Positions 1 to 15,300 are shown, counted from the stretch's first letter. The stretch: DNA of 64,000 nt from Pycnopodia helianthoides (GCA_032158295.1 CM063252.1:14030250-14094249), one strand, 5' to 3'. Program-made: numbers and translations. The notes: a model not told the origin generated them from the sequence alone.

Positions 1-366
1 GGAAGGATCAAAGCGTACACATACAACAGGACCGTAGGTCGTGTCCTAAATTTCCAATATCCACCTTCCACATTAAGTGTGTTTGTAAGTCGATACTGTA
101 CATCACACATGCAGGCGCATCTGCTGTACGCATACTGTTTGGCTACTATGACTTAATGCCTCTTTTGCAGGCTACCATCTTTAGCACGGGCGTAGAGCGG
201 ATCGACCACAGGCCTAATTAAAATATGCCATGTACATGTACTAGCAGATTTAAATTAACCACTACCAGGGGTTATAAGAGTGCTCCCCCAAAAAAGGCAC
301 CATGAGATTGATCACCCCTAGAAAGGAGGTTGGTTTGTCCCCACACTCTCTGATATTTGGACATAC

Positions 367-3300
367 CTGAGTGAACAAGAAGAACTTGGATGTCATCTAA
401 ACGGACCACAAATTTATCATACAGCCTAGCTTCGATCTCTGTTGGCGTAGCATCCTAAAATGGAAAAAAAAAACAGATACATGCTTTAACATTGTAGCAT
501 TTCACAGACTAACGGAAATTGAAACACACCGAAGCAGCACTTACCCCTGGGGTGATGGTCACACCCTCTGGTAGGTTACCCTGCAGGTCACTGTTGATCC
601 TGAGGCTGCCGAGGTCGACGACCAGGAGATGACCTCCCTGATCCTGGGAACCATACTCTGGGATGATGATGTTTGGTGACTTCATGTCAATGTCAATCTG
701 TATGGTCTGAAAAGTTAATCAGGCAAATGATGTAGAGGTTACCAAAAAGCAGTGCTTGTCAAGTGCACACCCCCTTACAGCAGTGCTTGTCGAGTGCACA
801 CCCCCTTATAACAGTGTTTCTTGCGCGGGTAATTCAACCGAGTCTGAATAATGTAGAACTGAATTCATCGATTATGTTCATTCCAGAAACAAAGAGTTCC
901 ATTTACCTTGTGGTTCTCAATAGCATGTAGCAGTCCAGCTTTACCGGCCTTGGCCAGCTCCTGTAGCTGTGTGGCGGCGACTGTCTTTAGGGCCTGAACG
1001 TCTAGGTTGGGCACGGTGAGGAAGGACATCAACTCAGACACGGTGTTCTGAAACCACACATGAATTCCATGAGCATGAAGACAAGTTCCAAAGGTTCAAA
1101 GGGACAAATGGCATCTTGGGAGAAGGGCTAAATGGTCTGAATCTTCCCTCTAGAGTCTCAGAGAGCATCATAGGCATAACTGAAAATTTTCAGTTGATGC
1201 AGCAGGCATCATGATAGAAACTGAATCACATTTGTGACTTCTTGAAAAAATAGCCAATTTTACAAATTCAAAGTCAAAAATGGGAAGGGCAAAATCTCCT
1301 TACACAACAACTGTAATCATGTATGCAGTTTGAAAAATTGCATGGTGGAGTTTCAGTTAGAGTAGTTTTCCAGACATTACCTATCATAGGCAATTTTCAT
1401 AATACGTATTTTGCTGTAAAACAATACCTTCAAATGTGATAATAGAGTCTGAAGAATGTGTGCTTCATGCTTGAGTGGTCAAACAAAGCAGTCACCAGCG
1501 GTTGTTTATGTAAAAACCGTTTGGTAACAGGAGGGTTAAGCCCTTACAAGGGCTGTTAAGGGGCTGTGTCGTCATGATCAAAGTAAGCCTCTGGCTGTAC
1601 ATGGAATTATTGCTGCACGCGCCCACCCTCCCCCCTCCCCCTCCCCCATATCAAATATGAGAGAGAGAGCACACGAACATGCAGGAACTGAGTGAGGGTT
1701 CATAATTTCATGTACAGCTACAGGCCTGCTTTGATCAGGTCAAAACAGCCCCTTTAAAGAGGAGGGTAGTCGAGGCCGACTGGGGTGGGCCACCAGCCCT
1801 GACATCATGAACTACTCCAATGACAAGCGAGGGCCCCGGGGCCGACCCGGGGAAGCCAGTCCAACGAACCCACTCTAACAGCCATCCTTTACCTCATGGT
1901 ACGTGATATCCACTGGCTCAGTGGTCACAGCCACCGCCGTATCGGCAGAGATCTGTTGGGGGTTGACCTCAAAGTCTAGGGTGAAGATCTGTGAGATGGT
2001 GTCTGTACGTGGTTTCTCCGTAGTGATGACAGCTACCAGCTGATCGTTGTCTTTGGCGCAGCCTTCCACTAGGAGGGAATCTGTACTCATTAACAACCTG
2101 ATCGAAAAAAACAACATGTATAACGATTGGACAATAATAAGTATATAACAATGGGTTCTCAGCTATGGGTGAGTAGTCTCACTGCCTTGTGAGTGTCTTG
2201 GGAAAGGCAAAGGCCAGAGAGTAAACCTTACACAAATCAGTGGAGCACCCCAAGACGGACTGGTATTCGGCTCGACACCTTTTGTAGGGTGTCATGGCCG
2301 AGCAGTTTATAGCATCGGATTCAAGTTCTGGTGGTTAAGTCATCGGGATGTGTGTCCGAATTCCGGTCATGACACTTGTGTCTTGAGCAAGATGCTTTAC
2401 TATAATTGCTTCTCTTCACCCAGGGGTTTAAATGGGGACCTGCGAGGGTAGAGGTTGATATTGTGTTTGAAAAAGCCTTCTGTGCGCCACGGCAGCTCGG
2501 GGCTGTATACTCGCCAGGGAGCTGAGAAAGATTACAGGAATGCTATTGGCCCAATGAGCAGGGCAGTAATGTCATGAATGTAATGTTTCATGTTCACATT
2601 GTGCTTCTAGTCACTTCCTATAGCATGGTCATTATTATACAAATATTGGATATAATATGAGTGTACGTAATATAGCAGAATAGATTTCAATGATTTCAAC
2701 AATTCTGCTATATTGTATGAATAAAATGCATCCTATAAATGTTCTGTATACCTCACACATAGATCTGTTTCATTTGATATTTTTCATATTTTTCTTTAAA
2801 AAAAAAATGTTACCCTAATTAATTTCAACAATAAATAATACAAAGTTTTGAACAACTTATAATTTATTCCATTAATAAGGTATTAAACAGCTGATGAAAT
2901 GACAAGAATCTATGCATGTGATACACAAACCTCAATATTTCTGGACTTACTGGAAACCTTGGGATCCTGGACGATGCAGGAATCCTGCCTGGACGTTATG
3001 AAATGAGGACTGGAGGACTGTAGACCCACGGTTCTTCAGCACAACGGAGCATGTGTTCAGTTGGAAATTGAACTTGTTCTGGATGTACTGCAGGAGGGAC
3101 ACAAATCAATGTCAAAGGTCACAGCAGTCAAGAGATGTGTGTACTTTGCATCCTCATTCAGCAACAGAGAACAAATCAAAAACCTTGTTTACATTAACCC
3201 TCCTACTGTCAGTGTTTTTCTCGAAACAAACAACCCATTCCTAATTTGCTTCTTCTTTTTTTCGTGAAGTCATTTTCTTTTCTTCACACATTTTCTAAAA

Positions 3301-6300
3301 TTTAAAATTTTTTTTTTAAATGGAGGGAAAGTTGAAAAAAAATGGACTGTTCCATTACCTCAGGAGGTAGAGCACCTGTTTGCTCTACTGCCTTCACATC
3401 GTAACCGATCCCCATTTTCACTTTACTCTGTTCCTCTTCTGTCAGTTGTGACCAAATATCTGCAAAAAAACAAATAAATGCAAATAACAAAGATTTACTT
3501 CAAAGAACTACATGTTAAAACAGAGGGTGAATAAAAACAAAAAATCTCCACATGTACTTTTACTTCATCATGAGTTTCTCATCGTAAAGGTGGAAATATG
3601 CGTAAAACTGTGTCGTCCAAGAACACATCAGCCGTAGTCAACAAACAGCCTAGAAAAGCACACACAGTGATGTGTCATGGCCGAGTGGTCTAGTTCACCG
3701 GACCCAAGCTCTGGTGATTGTCAGCAAACAGTGTGGGTTCGAAACCCGGTCATGACACATGTGCCCTTGAGCAAGGCACTTCCCATAATTGCTACATAAA
3801 AATTGAGAACGTAGTGCATTCTGCTCTACCGGCCAGGCTCCTAGTGGATGATACCAATGCCTACATAATTATGGACTGTGAAGGGGGTAACCTAAATTTC
3901 AGCACCAGGAGTAGGTGGCAACGTGGCCCTGATGACAGTTGATTTGGGTCGACAGCCCAAATCAATTACGTGTAGCCCTCACCTTGAAGTGGCCGTCCGA
4001 CCTTGAGATGTAAGGGATATCTCATAGAATTTTTTCTATTTTAAAGCTGTATCTACAGTACTTGAGAAATACAGTGCTTATCTAAAATTGATGTACGATA
4101 AAACAAAAAAGGCTACACAACACAATATTGGTTAGTTTACCATCTTCAATTGTCTCGTCTTCCAATTCATCCTCGGAGTCTGATTCCCATCCCAGCATGC
4201 CCCAGAACCAGCTCTTCTCGGAGGCGGCTTTCTCCCTGCGCTTCCTCTCCCTCTCGGGGGCACCTTTGGCTATCTGTGATCACGAGAAATAATTAGGAAT
4301 ATCTCAGGAGGAATAAAGGTAGGATCAGAGATTATTTTTTTGTCAACGTAAGGCTGATTAACAGGCAAAATTGTCAAGAAAGATTCAACTCATTTGTAAA
4401 AGTTTCAGCTGAGTACAGTGTCTACTTGTTGAGAAAGTAGCAAAAAACTAGCACAGTATTTTCACAAGAACGTCGACTCCATCCATGTTTAGCGAGGTGA
4501 CAGCGTGTACCAACTGCATCTCTGGCAGCAGCATTCACAGGACACTAACCCTCAAAAATCTGAGAAACAATTCATGCATGAACCGTTTTTCAGAAGAAGT
4601 ATTTTTTGGGGGTGAAAATTTATATAAACCATATTACTTTGAAGGGAATCCTTTCTCAAAAACAGTTTATACTATCAAGAGCTGCAGTGCTTCTCACTAG
4701 GTCCGTTTTTACGGTCATTCATTTTTAGAGTAGTTACCAGTCTGTGGCCCTACCTCCGAAGGAAGATTAGCATGACAAAAATCTAGGGAATATTTTGTGG
4801 TCGGGTAACATTATACAATGTTTCTGAGTGCAATGTGAGAATTTTATCATGAGTTGAAGTATTGAATGTTCCATTGAACGAGGTGAAGCCACATTGAATG
4901 GAACATTCCATATTCTTTGATTGTCAATGTTTGTATTATGTAAACAAACAAAAAACATATACGTGTATTTCCCTTCTTTTTTTTTCTTCCTTACTTGAAC
5001 TTTGACTTTCTCACGACCAATCACAATGCTCGTCACATCAAGTCTCTCCTCCAATGAGGCCAGCTCTTTGTCAATAGCCTTGGTATCTTCTTTGTTTTCA
5101 GCCAGCAAGAGTTTCTCCTTGTATTTCTCCATGTACTGTCGATACAGCTGTGTGTGCTTTTCTAGGCTGTTTGATGACCATGGCCTGATGTGTTCTTTGA
5201 CGACACAGTTGTACGCATATTTCCACCTTTGCAATGACAAATTCATGCAGAGGTAAAAGTACACGTTCGTCCAAGCTTTAATTTACTTTTCAGAAGCCAA
5301 TTGACTGCAGGTACCAAATGGGGGAAGCTTGAAATGCTAGGTCAGCAGCAAACACCGTAAAAAGTGCAGATACTGGCGTTTGACAATAGACACTTCCCAT
5401 GAAATATGTAAATTGAACATCGCACTCTCCCTACTGGTTGGCAAATGAGTGAGCATCGCGCCTTTTTGTTGGAACTGATGGTGGCATGACGCACATGCGT
5501 TTTTGCGTCTGCCTCGTGCACAACTCTACGGCGTTTGCCAACCAATAGTGTCTGTACGCATGCGTTGAATGTAATTAGCATATTTCACGGGAAAGGTCCG
5601 CTACGCGGCTCAAATAAATAGGACTTAGTATTCACTTACCACTCTCTAGCGTTCCTTGATGCAGGGACGGTGGGCCTGTACTTCCGATACCTCTGATTGA
5701 CGCCCATCAGCTTAATGGACTCCACCAGGTCCAGGACGTTGAGGTACTGCTGGCGGGACAAGACCACGCTCAGAGCCTCGGTCAGGACATCCAGCGTGAG
5801 CATGGGCGACACGTAGTCTGGCGCCGTGGACTTGTCGTATGCGAAATGCGCAGAGGTGGTGGTGGGACTAACCACTGTTGAGCAAATATTTTCAAAGGTA
5901 AGATAATGATATGGTAATTGTGGACCAAGTATTGATTGGTGTGTTTGTAGACTGATATATACATGTATGAAAAAAGAAATAACTATCGATAAGACACAAA
6001 ATGAACAGTCTTCTACCATTATGTTGGCAGTTTTTCCAATGGTTGGAAACCCACACTCTGCCGATCAGAAACACCAGAGCTTGGGTCCAGTGTTCTCATC
6101 CGCCCGGCCACGACACGCCAATTCTAATGTCATACCAAAGTTTAAGTCCTCTCCGTTTATCTGGTGGCTGGACACAGCGTTTCTCATCTTCTCTCTCCAG
6201 GCCTTGGAGGGTAGGTCTCGTCCCATCAGCTGCTTGCAGTCAGAGTTCCAATACACTGCCAAGTCATTCATTTCTGCCAGCTAAAAAATACCAGAAACGA

Positions 6301-9300
6301 AAACTAAATGTGTTCAATTAACGCCGTACGCCAGGTAGACATGTCTGATTTTGCTGCCTTGTGAATTTATTTCATTCCGGTAGATTAATAATATGGAGAA
6401 GAACCTTAGCACATGTGATTACAAAAACAGTGGTCTTTTGTAAGTGAGGACAATTACTGCTATTTTGCAATGATCTCACCTTGCGCATTACAGTGGCGCT
6501 AGCATCTGCTGTAGACGGATTCCAACCTTCATCAGTCGTCTGTTTGTTGAGAGAAGAAGAGAAAAGACAAATAATGATATGCGTGTGTTTTTTTTACCAA
6601 AAGCATAATTCTACTTCCTAAAGGCGTCTCCCACCAGGGACAAATTTCTTAGAGCTGCTTCAGCAAAACAAGTAGCTAGCCCATGTTCAAAACTCAAGTG
6701 GATGAAATTCAATGGTCACAAAGTAGGAGGGTTGACTGTGTACTGTGTGGATATACATTCAACACATGATATTCCACTGCAGGCTGGCAATAGTTTATCT
6801 ATCATTCAAAACCACAGTGGATGATATTGAATGGTCACACAGTAGGAGGGTTGACTGTGTGCTCTGTAGATGCATTCAACGCAAAGGCTGGCAATAGTGT
6901 GTCATTCAAAACCATGGTGGAGGATATTGAATGGTCACAAGGTAGGAGGGTTGACTGTGTACTGTGTATAGTTTACTACATGATATCATATTGCAGGCTG
7001 GCAAAGTTTATACAGTCTATCATAAACATTTATTTAGAGACTGTAGCGGCCAACTTATACCAAAATGCCCACAAGTGGTCGCAAACAGCCGCAGGACTTT
7101 TCCATGTCGCCACACTTCCTACATTTCTAAATGAAAACAAAAGTTCCGTTTTGTTTTGTTACCTTTCCAGAAGTTGCTACTGAAAAATTGTTGTCAAAAA
7201 GTCAACGTGTCTGGGTGAAGGTAAATACATAAATGAATGGCCTCCAGAAAGGTCAGACACGTACCTCAGCGTAGAGACGTTTCAGAGTCAATCCAAGAGC
7301 GAATGGCTGATCAGGACGTGACGTGGAGTCCTCATATCTGATGTGGACATTCCTCACATGGAACTGTGTGACAAAACAACAACAAAAACCAGATTCTATC
7401 ATCAAGTTGGGTGTGATCCTTGGTTTTAAGGCAGTTACAGGTTTCTGACTGGCACCCAACTACCTCATGGCTTCTGACTGGCACCCCACTACCTCATGGC
7501 TTCTGACTGGCACCCCACTACCTCATGGCTTCTGACTGGCACCCCCTATGTACATTGTACCTCCTGGATTCTGACTGGCACCCCCATTACCCTCTGGCTT
7601 CTGACTGGCACCCCCTACCCCCTGGCTTCTGACTGGCACCCCCTACCCCCTGGCTTCTAACTGGCACCCCCTACCCCCTGGCTTCTGACTGGCACCCCCT
7701 ACCCCCTGGCTTCTGACTGGCACCCCCTACCCCCTGGCTTCTAACTGGCACCCCCTACCCCCTGGCTTCTGACTGGCACCCCTCTACCCCTGGCTTCTGA
7801 CTGGCACCCCTTTACCCCCTGGCTTCTGACTGGCACCCCCTACCCCCTGGCTTCTGACTGGCACCCCCTACCCCCTGGCTTCTGACTGGCACCCCCTACC
7901 CCCTGGCTTCTGACTGGCACCCCTCTACCCCCTGGCTTCTAACTGGCACCCCCTACCCCCTGGCTTCTGACGGCACCCCTCTACCCCCTGGCTTCTGACT
8001 GGCACCCCCTACCCCCTGGCTTCTGACTGGCACCCCTCTACCCCCTGGCTTCTAACTGGCACCCCCTACCCCCTGGCTTCTGACTGGCACCCCCTACCCC
8101 CTGGCTTCAGACTGGCACCCCTACCCCCTGGCTTCAGACTGGCACCCCCTACCCCCTGGCTTCTAACTGGCACCCCCTACCCCCTGGCTTTAGACTGGCA
8201 CCCCCTACCCCCTGGCTTCAGACTGGCACCCCCTACCCCCTGGCTTCTAACTGGCACCCCTCTACCCCCTGGCTTCTAACTGGCACCCCCCTACCCCCTG
8301 GCTTCTGACTGGCACCCCTCTACCCCCTGGCTTCTGACTGGCACCCCTTTACCCCCTGGCTTCTGACTGGCACCCCCTACCCCCTTCCTCTGGTGGGGCC
8401 ACTGCTTTAAATTTCCTCATTAGGATTCCTTACCTGTATATTATTTATAATAGTTGCTGTCAAGCGCTCAGTGAAGGACAAATCTTCAATCTCCTCTTCC
8501 TTACCTAGAAGGAAAAAACAACTATGAATTTAAAGGGGTATGAAAACTGTGATAGCATTTTTTTGCAATGTAACAATAAGGGTCCAAACAAAGATGTGTC
8601 AAATATTATACAAATAAGGAAGATGTGTCAAATATTATACAAATAATGAACATTTAGCATTTGTGCAAAAGAGAGAATGTACGTTCATGGGTTGAAATGA
8701 AGAATGTTCCATTCAACGAGGCAAATGGAACATTCCATCTTTAGTTGAATGAAGATATATTCTCACCTTTGCAGAAATGTGAAACATTAATTATTTGCTT
8801 TATGTAACATCCGAGTACATATTTGTCATTTGGGGAAAAAAAATTGTCAAGATTATTTTCTGTCATCCACTGCGAGGATGTGTTGTACTGCTGTGTACAA
8901 CGCGTTCACGTGCATGGGGTAGTAATAGCGAAAATACAGTGCTTTACATACATTACATTGCTGTTAGTGTTAGGGTAAAAACCCAATAATATACTATGTA
9001 CTGAATATAAAGACAGAGAACACTGGAGAACTTGGCATTTTGGTTTAGGATCTGTAAATTTCCATTACAAGTTGCCACACAACTAATGTGTCTGGCATTT
9101 CATACCTGAATCAGTTGATGTTTTTGTGGGCGTTGATGTGGACACCGGTTCGGCACAGACTGAGCTGGGATTGTTTATTCAATATTTGCTTGGATAAATC
9201 AAGACGCTACGGCATAGATGTTGAATCAATATATGTGTTTTTACTGTGCTTCATAACTGTACATCAGATCAGCACACCTGCCAATATTTGAAAATCCGGG

Positions 9301-12300
9301 GAAAAAAGGGGCACATACTGGAGCGAGAGGTGAGAACGGATTGTCCACTCGCGGGCCCTTGGGGGAGCTACCCACACCCCACGTAGGGTCAAGGAGTTGG
9401 GCTGAATTAGACCTGCAGCAGCTGACTACGACCTGCGACTTATGAAATAATGACCTTATACAGTGTAGCGGGCTCCATTGTTTTAAACATATACATAAAT
9501 TCCTCCCCCGAAAAAAAACCAAATAAAAATAAAATAAATTTTCAAAAAGCAGATTGCATAAACACACAATAGAAAACATGGAAGTATAGATGTACACCGT
9601 TTTGAAAGTCATAAAATCATATAGTTTACTTAACAATTCAATAACGGCTACATATTTCACAACCAAGACAATAAAATAAAAGTGACTGTACCCCAATTAA
9701 CAGGTTAGTAGTGAGGTAGTGGTCAAGGAGGCCAGATCTAAAGTGAGAAATAACTTGCAAATTTCTCAGGTCAGACGGAGTTCCGTTCCAAGAGTTGAAA
9801 ATGCGGTTTAAAAAAAACTTTAATGCCAGTTTTACATTCGTTGGGGATGAGGGTGCTATCACAAGTAGATGCATCCTTTAAAACAGCAATTCTGTACGCA
9901 GCCACGACAAATGCAATATAGGCCCTACTTATTAAAAGGTAATCTTATTTTTCAAGACGCGGAGATTGGAGATAGTAAATTCATCAATATATCACGCACT
10001 CATGCATGGGTGGAACAACAATATGGCATAACTAGCCGCCAGAAGCTGTACCTGTATTATAAATACAAACGATTTCATACAGTCTATGGGGAGAAAAAGA
10101 GGTAATAAATATTATGACAGTGACAGGTGAAGTGGCTGCCAACTCTCAACAAGCCCCCAGGAGCTGTGTTCATGTTGTTGCATATTAACTCGGATCACTG
10201 ACTTAATGGATATCTGGATATCTGGATATATCTGGCTCGACCTACATCTGTGCACTGCACAATGTCCTCAGTGTATGCAGAGTGTGAACATATGGACATT
10301 ATGCTCACGTGCAAGACTCTCCTTCTTGTTAGGGCAAGGCAATCTACCCTTAGAAGAGGGCACCGCAATGAGGGTAGTATAATTGTGTGCTTGAGCTTTT
10401 CAAAGGGGCACGAGCAATGACAAGAAGGCATAAGGCAATGACTAGGACACCAGGCAATGACAGGGCATAGAGCAATGACTAGGGCAGAGACAATGATAGG
10501 GCAAGCAAGATAGGGCACCAGGCAATGACAAGGCATGGAGGCAATGACAGGCATAGAGGCATAAGGATAGAGCAATGACTAGGGGCACCAGCAAGACAGG
10601 GAGGCAATGACCAGGGCATAGAGCAATGACAAGGAAGGGGCATAGAGGCAATGAAAAGGCACCAAGGCAATGACAAGGCAAAAGGCAATGACTAGGGCAC
10701 CAAGACAATGACAAGGAAGGGCAGAGAGGCAATGACTAGGAAGCAACAAGGGGCATAAAGGCAATGACTAGGGGCACCAAGGCAATGACAAGGATGGGGC
10801 ATAGAGGCAATGACTAGGGGCACCAAGGCAATGACAAGGAAGGGGCATAGAGGCAATGACTAGGGGCACCAAGGCAATGACAAGGAAGGGGCACCAAGGC
10901 AATGACAAGGGCCACCAAGGCAATGACAAGGAAGGGGCACCAAGGCAATGACAAGGGCCACCAAGGCAATGACAAGGAAGGGGCATAGAGGCAATGACTA
11001 GGGGCACCAAGGCAATGACAAGGGCCACCAAGGCAATGACAAGGAAGGGGCATAGAGGCAATGACTAGGGGCACCAAGACAATGACAAGGAAGGGGCATA
11101 GAGGCAATGACTAGGGGCACCAAGGCAATGACAAGGGGCATAAAGGCAATGACTAGGGGCACCAAGACAATGACAAGGGCCACCAAGGCAATGACAAGGG
11201 CCACCAAGGCAATGACAAGGAAGGGGCATAGAGGCAATGACTAGGGGCACCAAGACAATGACAAGGAAGGGGCATAGAGGCAATGACTAGGGGCACCAAG
11301 GCAATGACAAGGGGCATAAAGGCAATGACTAGGGGCACCAAGACAATGACAAGGGCCACCAAGGCAATGACAAGGGCCACCAAGGCAATGACATGGAAGG
11401 GGCATAGAGGCAATGACTAGGGGCACCAAGACAATGACAAGGGGCATAAAGGCAATGACAAGAAAGGGGCATAGAGACAATGACTAGGGGCATAAAGCAG
11501 TGACTAGGGGTACCAAGGCAATGACTAGGGGTACCAAGGCAATGACCAGGGGCATAGAGGCAATGACCAGGGGCATAGAGGCAATGACCAGGGGCATAGA
11601 GGCAATGACCAGGGGCATAGAGGCAATGACTGAGGGGCACCAAGGGCAATGACAAAGGGGCATAGAGGCAATGACACATGCGGGGCACCAAAGCAATGAC
11701 CAGGGGCATAGAGGCATTAAAACAAAAAACATGCCCAAAGAGATTTACACATGGTTGTACCGGAAGTTTACTAGTGAGTTACACATGTAGTTACTTCTTA
11801 AGTTTACTTTTTCTTTTTGTTGAAAAGTACACTCAAGTATAAATCTTATTCAGCACTCTTCAAATAAAATGAGACATAAATTACAGTTCTATTTGACCCG
11901 GCTTCGCCTCAACGAATAACACACTTCATCTCCCCACTCATGATAACAATGTTCACCATTGCACTCCAAAACATTCATTAGTTGTACAATATCCCATGGC
12001 TGTTGGCTTGACAGAAGCGAGGACTCAAACTAGCTAGAGGACGAAAGACTGTACATACAAACAATACATGCAGGTAAAGGTCCATACTGCATGTATTGTA
12101 CACCATGGTTTTATTAACATGAAATGAAGTATGGCCCAGTATGAACGCTTCAGTTGACTGGGGATCATCGTCGCTGCTACAGCAGGTATCAATGGATCAA
12201 GGCTTCAAACTCTGCTCAACCGGAATGGCAGAGTCCTTCAAGTGGTTCAAGTACTCCAGGGGTTTGTCAGGTTTTTTTTTTTTTTTTTTTTACCCCCGAG

Positions 12301-15300
12301 AAATACCGAGAGAAAGTTTTTCTCAATGTGCTCGTGTTGTTGGCTCTCTCCCCAACTGCTGAGGGATCTGATTCCATACGAGATATCCTGTCACATTGAC
12401 AGACAAAGAGAAATCCTGTTTCGACAGGAAAACCAGGGTCACTCACATTGTAGGTCACATGACCTGGGGAGCGTGGTACACATATGGCACGTATTCACTT
12501 TAACAGTCCACGACTCTGAATTTGTCTCTATGTTTAAAGAGGGGTGTTCAATAGTTCGCACAGTGTTAGATTTACCCTTGCACATTCTTTTCAGGAAGAA
12601 GACTTACGTTTGTGAATAATTCTTTCGATAATATTTCACTAGAGAGATGCTAATGATAGTTGTGCTATGTCCGGGAATACAATGTAGATTGCAGTGAACA
12701 GTATCTTAACCCTTTCCTTACCACTGGCAACTTTAGTCGACTGCACTCATACCCCCTCTTCCTTACCATTGGCAACTTTAGTCGACTGCACTATACCCCC
12801 TCTTCCTTACCATTGGCGACTTTAGTCGACTGCACTACATACCCCCTCTTCCTTACCATTGGCGACTTTAGTCGACTGCACTCATACCCCCTCTTCCTTA
12901 CCATTGGCAACTTTAGTCGACTGCACTAATACCCCCTCTTCCTTACCATTGGCAACTTTAGTCGACTGCACTCATACCCCCTCTTCCTTACCATTGGCAA
13001 CTTTAGTCGACTGCACTAATACCCCCTCTTCCTTACCATTGGCGACTTTAGTCGACTGCACTCATACCCCCTCTTCCTTACGACTTTAGTCGACTGAACT
13101 AATACCCCCTCTTCCTTACCATTGGCAACTTTAGTCGACTGCACTCATACCCCCTCTTCCTTACATGCCTTACCATTGGCGACTTTAGTCGACTGCACTC
13201 ATACCCCCTCTTCCTTACGACTTTAGTCGACTGCAGTAATACCCCCTCTTCCTTACCATTGGCGACTTTAGTCGACTGCACTCATACCCCCTCTTCCTTA
13301 CGACTTTAGTCGACTGCACTAATACCCCCTCTTCCTTACCATTGGCGACTTTAGTCGACTGCACTAATACACTTTAGTCGACCAAGCTTACATGTACACC
13401 AACAAAAGCATTCAAGCCCGAGCACAAAGGCCATTTGTAATAAAGCTGTAGTTGTGTCCATTTTCACCCTAGCTTATCATCGGAAAAAGAAAGATCGGAT
13501 CTTTCTAATGATGGTAAAATACAATAAGGTTGCTATTAATGCAATCTCTTCAAATTGGAGTTGAAAAAAAAACGAAATGCCAAACACCTATGGAGCGCCA
13601 TATGGTAGCGTACAAAAAAGTGTTTGAGATTACAGATCATACTGAGGAAAGAAAGACAAAGAACTCTGGCATTTATTTGCCGAGCTCAAAGTTTTTTTTA
13701 ATTATAAAAGGCAATTCAATAAGTAAGAACTGTTTTATTACTTTTTTTGCTGCAAAACAATATCTTCAAGGAGATAATAGAGTTTGTAAAAATGGCCTTT
13801 GAATGAAATATTTCTGTTGTGTAAGAATAATGTGCATCACACTTGAGTGCTCAAACAATGCGGTCACCAGTGGTTGTTTATAAATGTCCAAACAATTCGG
13901 TAGCGAATGGGTTAATAGATGTTGCATTTGCATCAAGGATAAAGAATATTAGATGTGTTTTACCCATAAACTGATGTGTGTTACAGTTATTAAGTTTTTC
14001 TGATATTTTCCGCGAGCGGAAAAAAATCTGAAATCAAATGAATATCATGAATATCATGTACAGTGTAGGAAGAATATCATTATGTATCTGACGTATGAAT
14101 TACATTATGAGTAATACAGAAATTGCAAAGTGCACATGTACAAATGTGTATAGACCATGTACATTCACCTGTCACATCAAATATTAACAAAGCAGTCTGA
14201 GCCTAGACTTCCTGCGCAGTCTGAAAATGCAGTCCGACACTTTATATCATAGGGTTATTCCCGCAAGACCTTTCCATGACACACTGTTTTCCAACAGCGC
14301 CCAGGGATAACAAAACAATCTATCTAGAGGCTAAAGAAGTGAAACAACTCTTTTTTTTATAATCCCGCTCGTTTTTAAAACCTCTCTACTCACTCTTTGT
14401 TTTCTTTCTCTTCTTGGATCGATCCAGATCCTCCAGGAGTTTCTTCTTGACAACATTCTGCAGCAGCTTCTCCCTGGTCTCATCGTAGGGCCTGTCATAG
14501 ATCGGCCCGGCAAGAATCAGGACGTCTTCGATATTCACCTCGAGTGGATCGGAGAACAGGGACGTCCACGAGATGTCCGCGTTGATACGCCCTAGAAAGT
14601 GGGAAAAAGTGTGCCATACATGTATCAGGAATGATATTTGGCCCTTGGAAAAGAGTAGGAAAATTGATTAAGTATAAGAGCTGACCTACATGTACACTTG
14701 GTCTAGGTTTTGAAGACTTTCCAGGCTATTTAAAGGCAAAAGTATGCCTTTGGTTTCTTGGAACAGTTTGATTTTTTAATCCTACATAAGTGTATATTAA
14801 AACTAACCTGTGAAACGTTTATTTCAAACAGTGATAGGGTTTTTCGAGATATCGCCGAAAATCTAGAGCGGTTTTAAAGTCCAAGCAGGAAAAACAATTA
14901 GTAATGGGAGACTTTTGAACGCTAGATGGCAGCAGATATACCAGGTAACATTCCATTGTCTACATACATGTAGTTCTAAGCATGCGCACATTGCCGAAAA
15001 CAATGGATTTACCTCGTAAGTCTGCTGCCACCTAGCGTTCCAAAAGTCCCCCATTAGAATACACAATCTATGAGCATGCATGAAGCATGGAACGTTTCTC
15101 AGATTGAAATTAATTTGAATCGCTTTCTCTAAAACCACATTCCTTAGTTCTAAGGGAATCTTTTCTCGTCATTATCAACAGCTGCAGTGCTTCTCACCAA
15201 GTAAGTTTTTATGGTCATTCATTTTTGAAGTATTTACCAAAGGTATACACTCCCTTTAAAGGCCTCAGGTGCCCAGCTCTATGAAATTGGGCCCTGCCAT

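Noticed and set aside
3718..3942. A 74-codon plus-strand open frame
   Set aside because: It starts inside the tRNA-derived SINE at 3,672 and has no protein similarity I recognise.
4767..4994. Extension of VPS13 exon 10 into the 3' flanking frame
   Set aside because: A strong donor (CAA then GTAAGG) ends the exon at 4,995, and exon 11 continues the family sequence in phase.
10195..11738. Many overlapping minus-strand open frames of 60-126 codons
   Set aside because: They are produced by the minisatellite, whose unit rarely makes a stop on that strand. The predicted residues just repeat CHCLGAPSH-type blocks.
12712..13385. Possible CRISPR-like array
   Set aside because: Units are contiguous with no unique spacers, and the context is a eukaryotic intron. 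It is a minisatellite.
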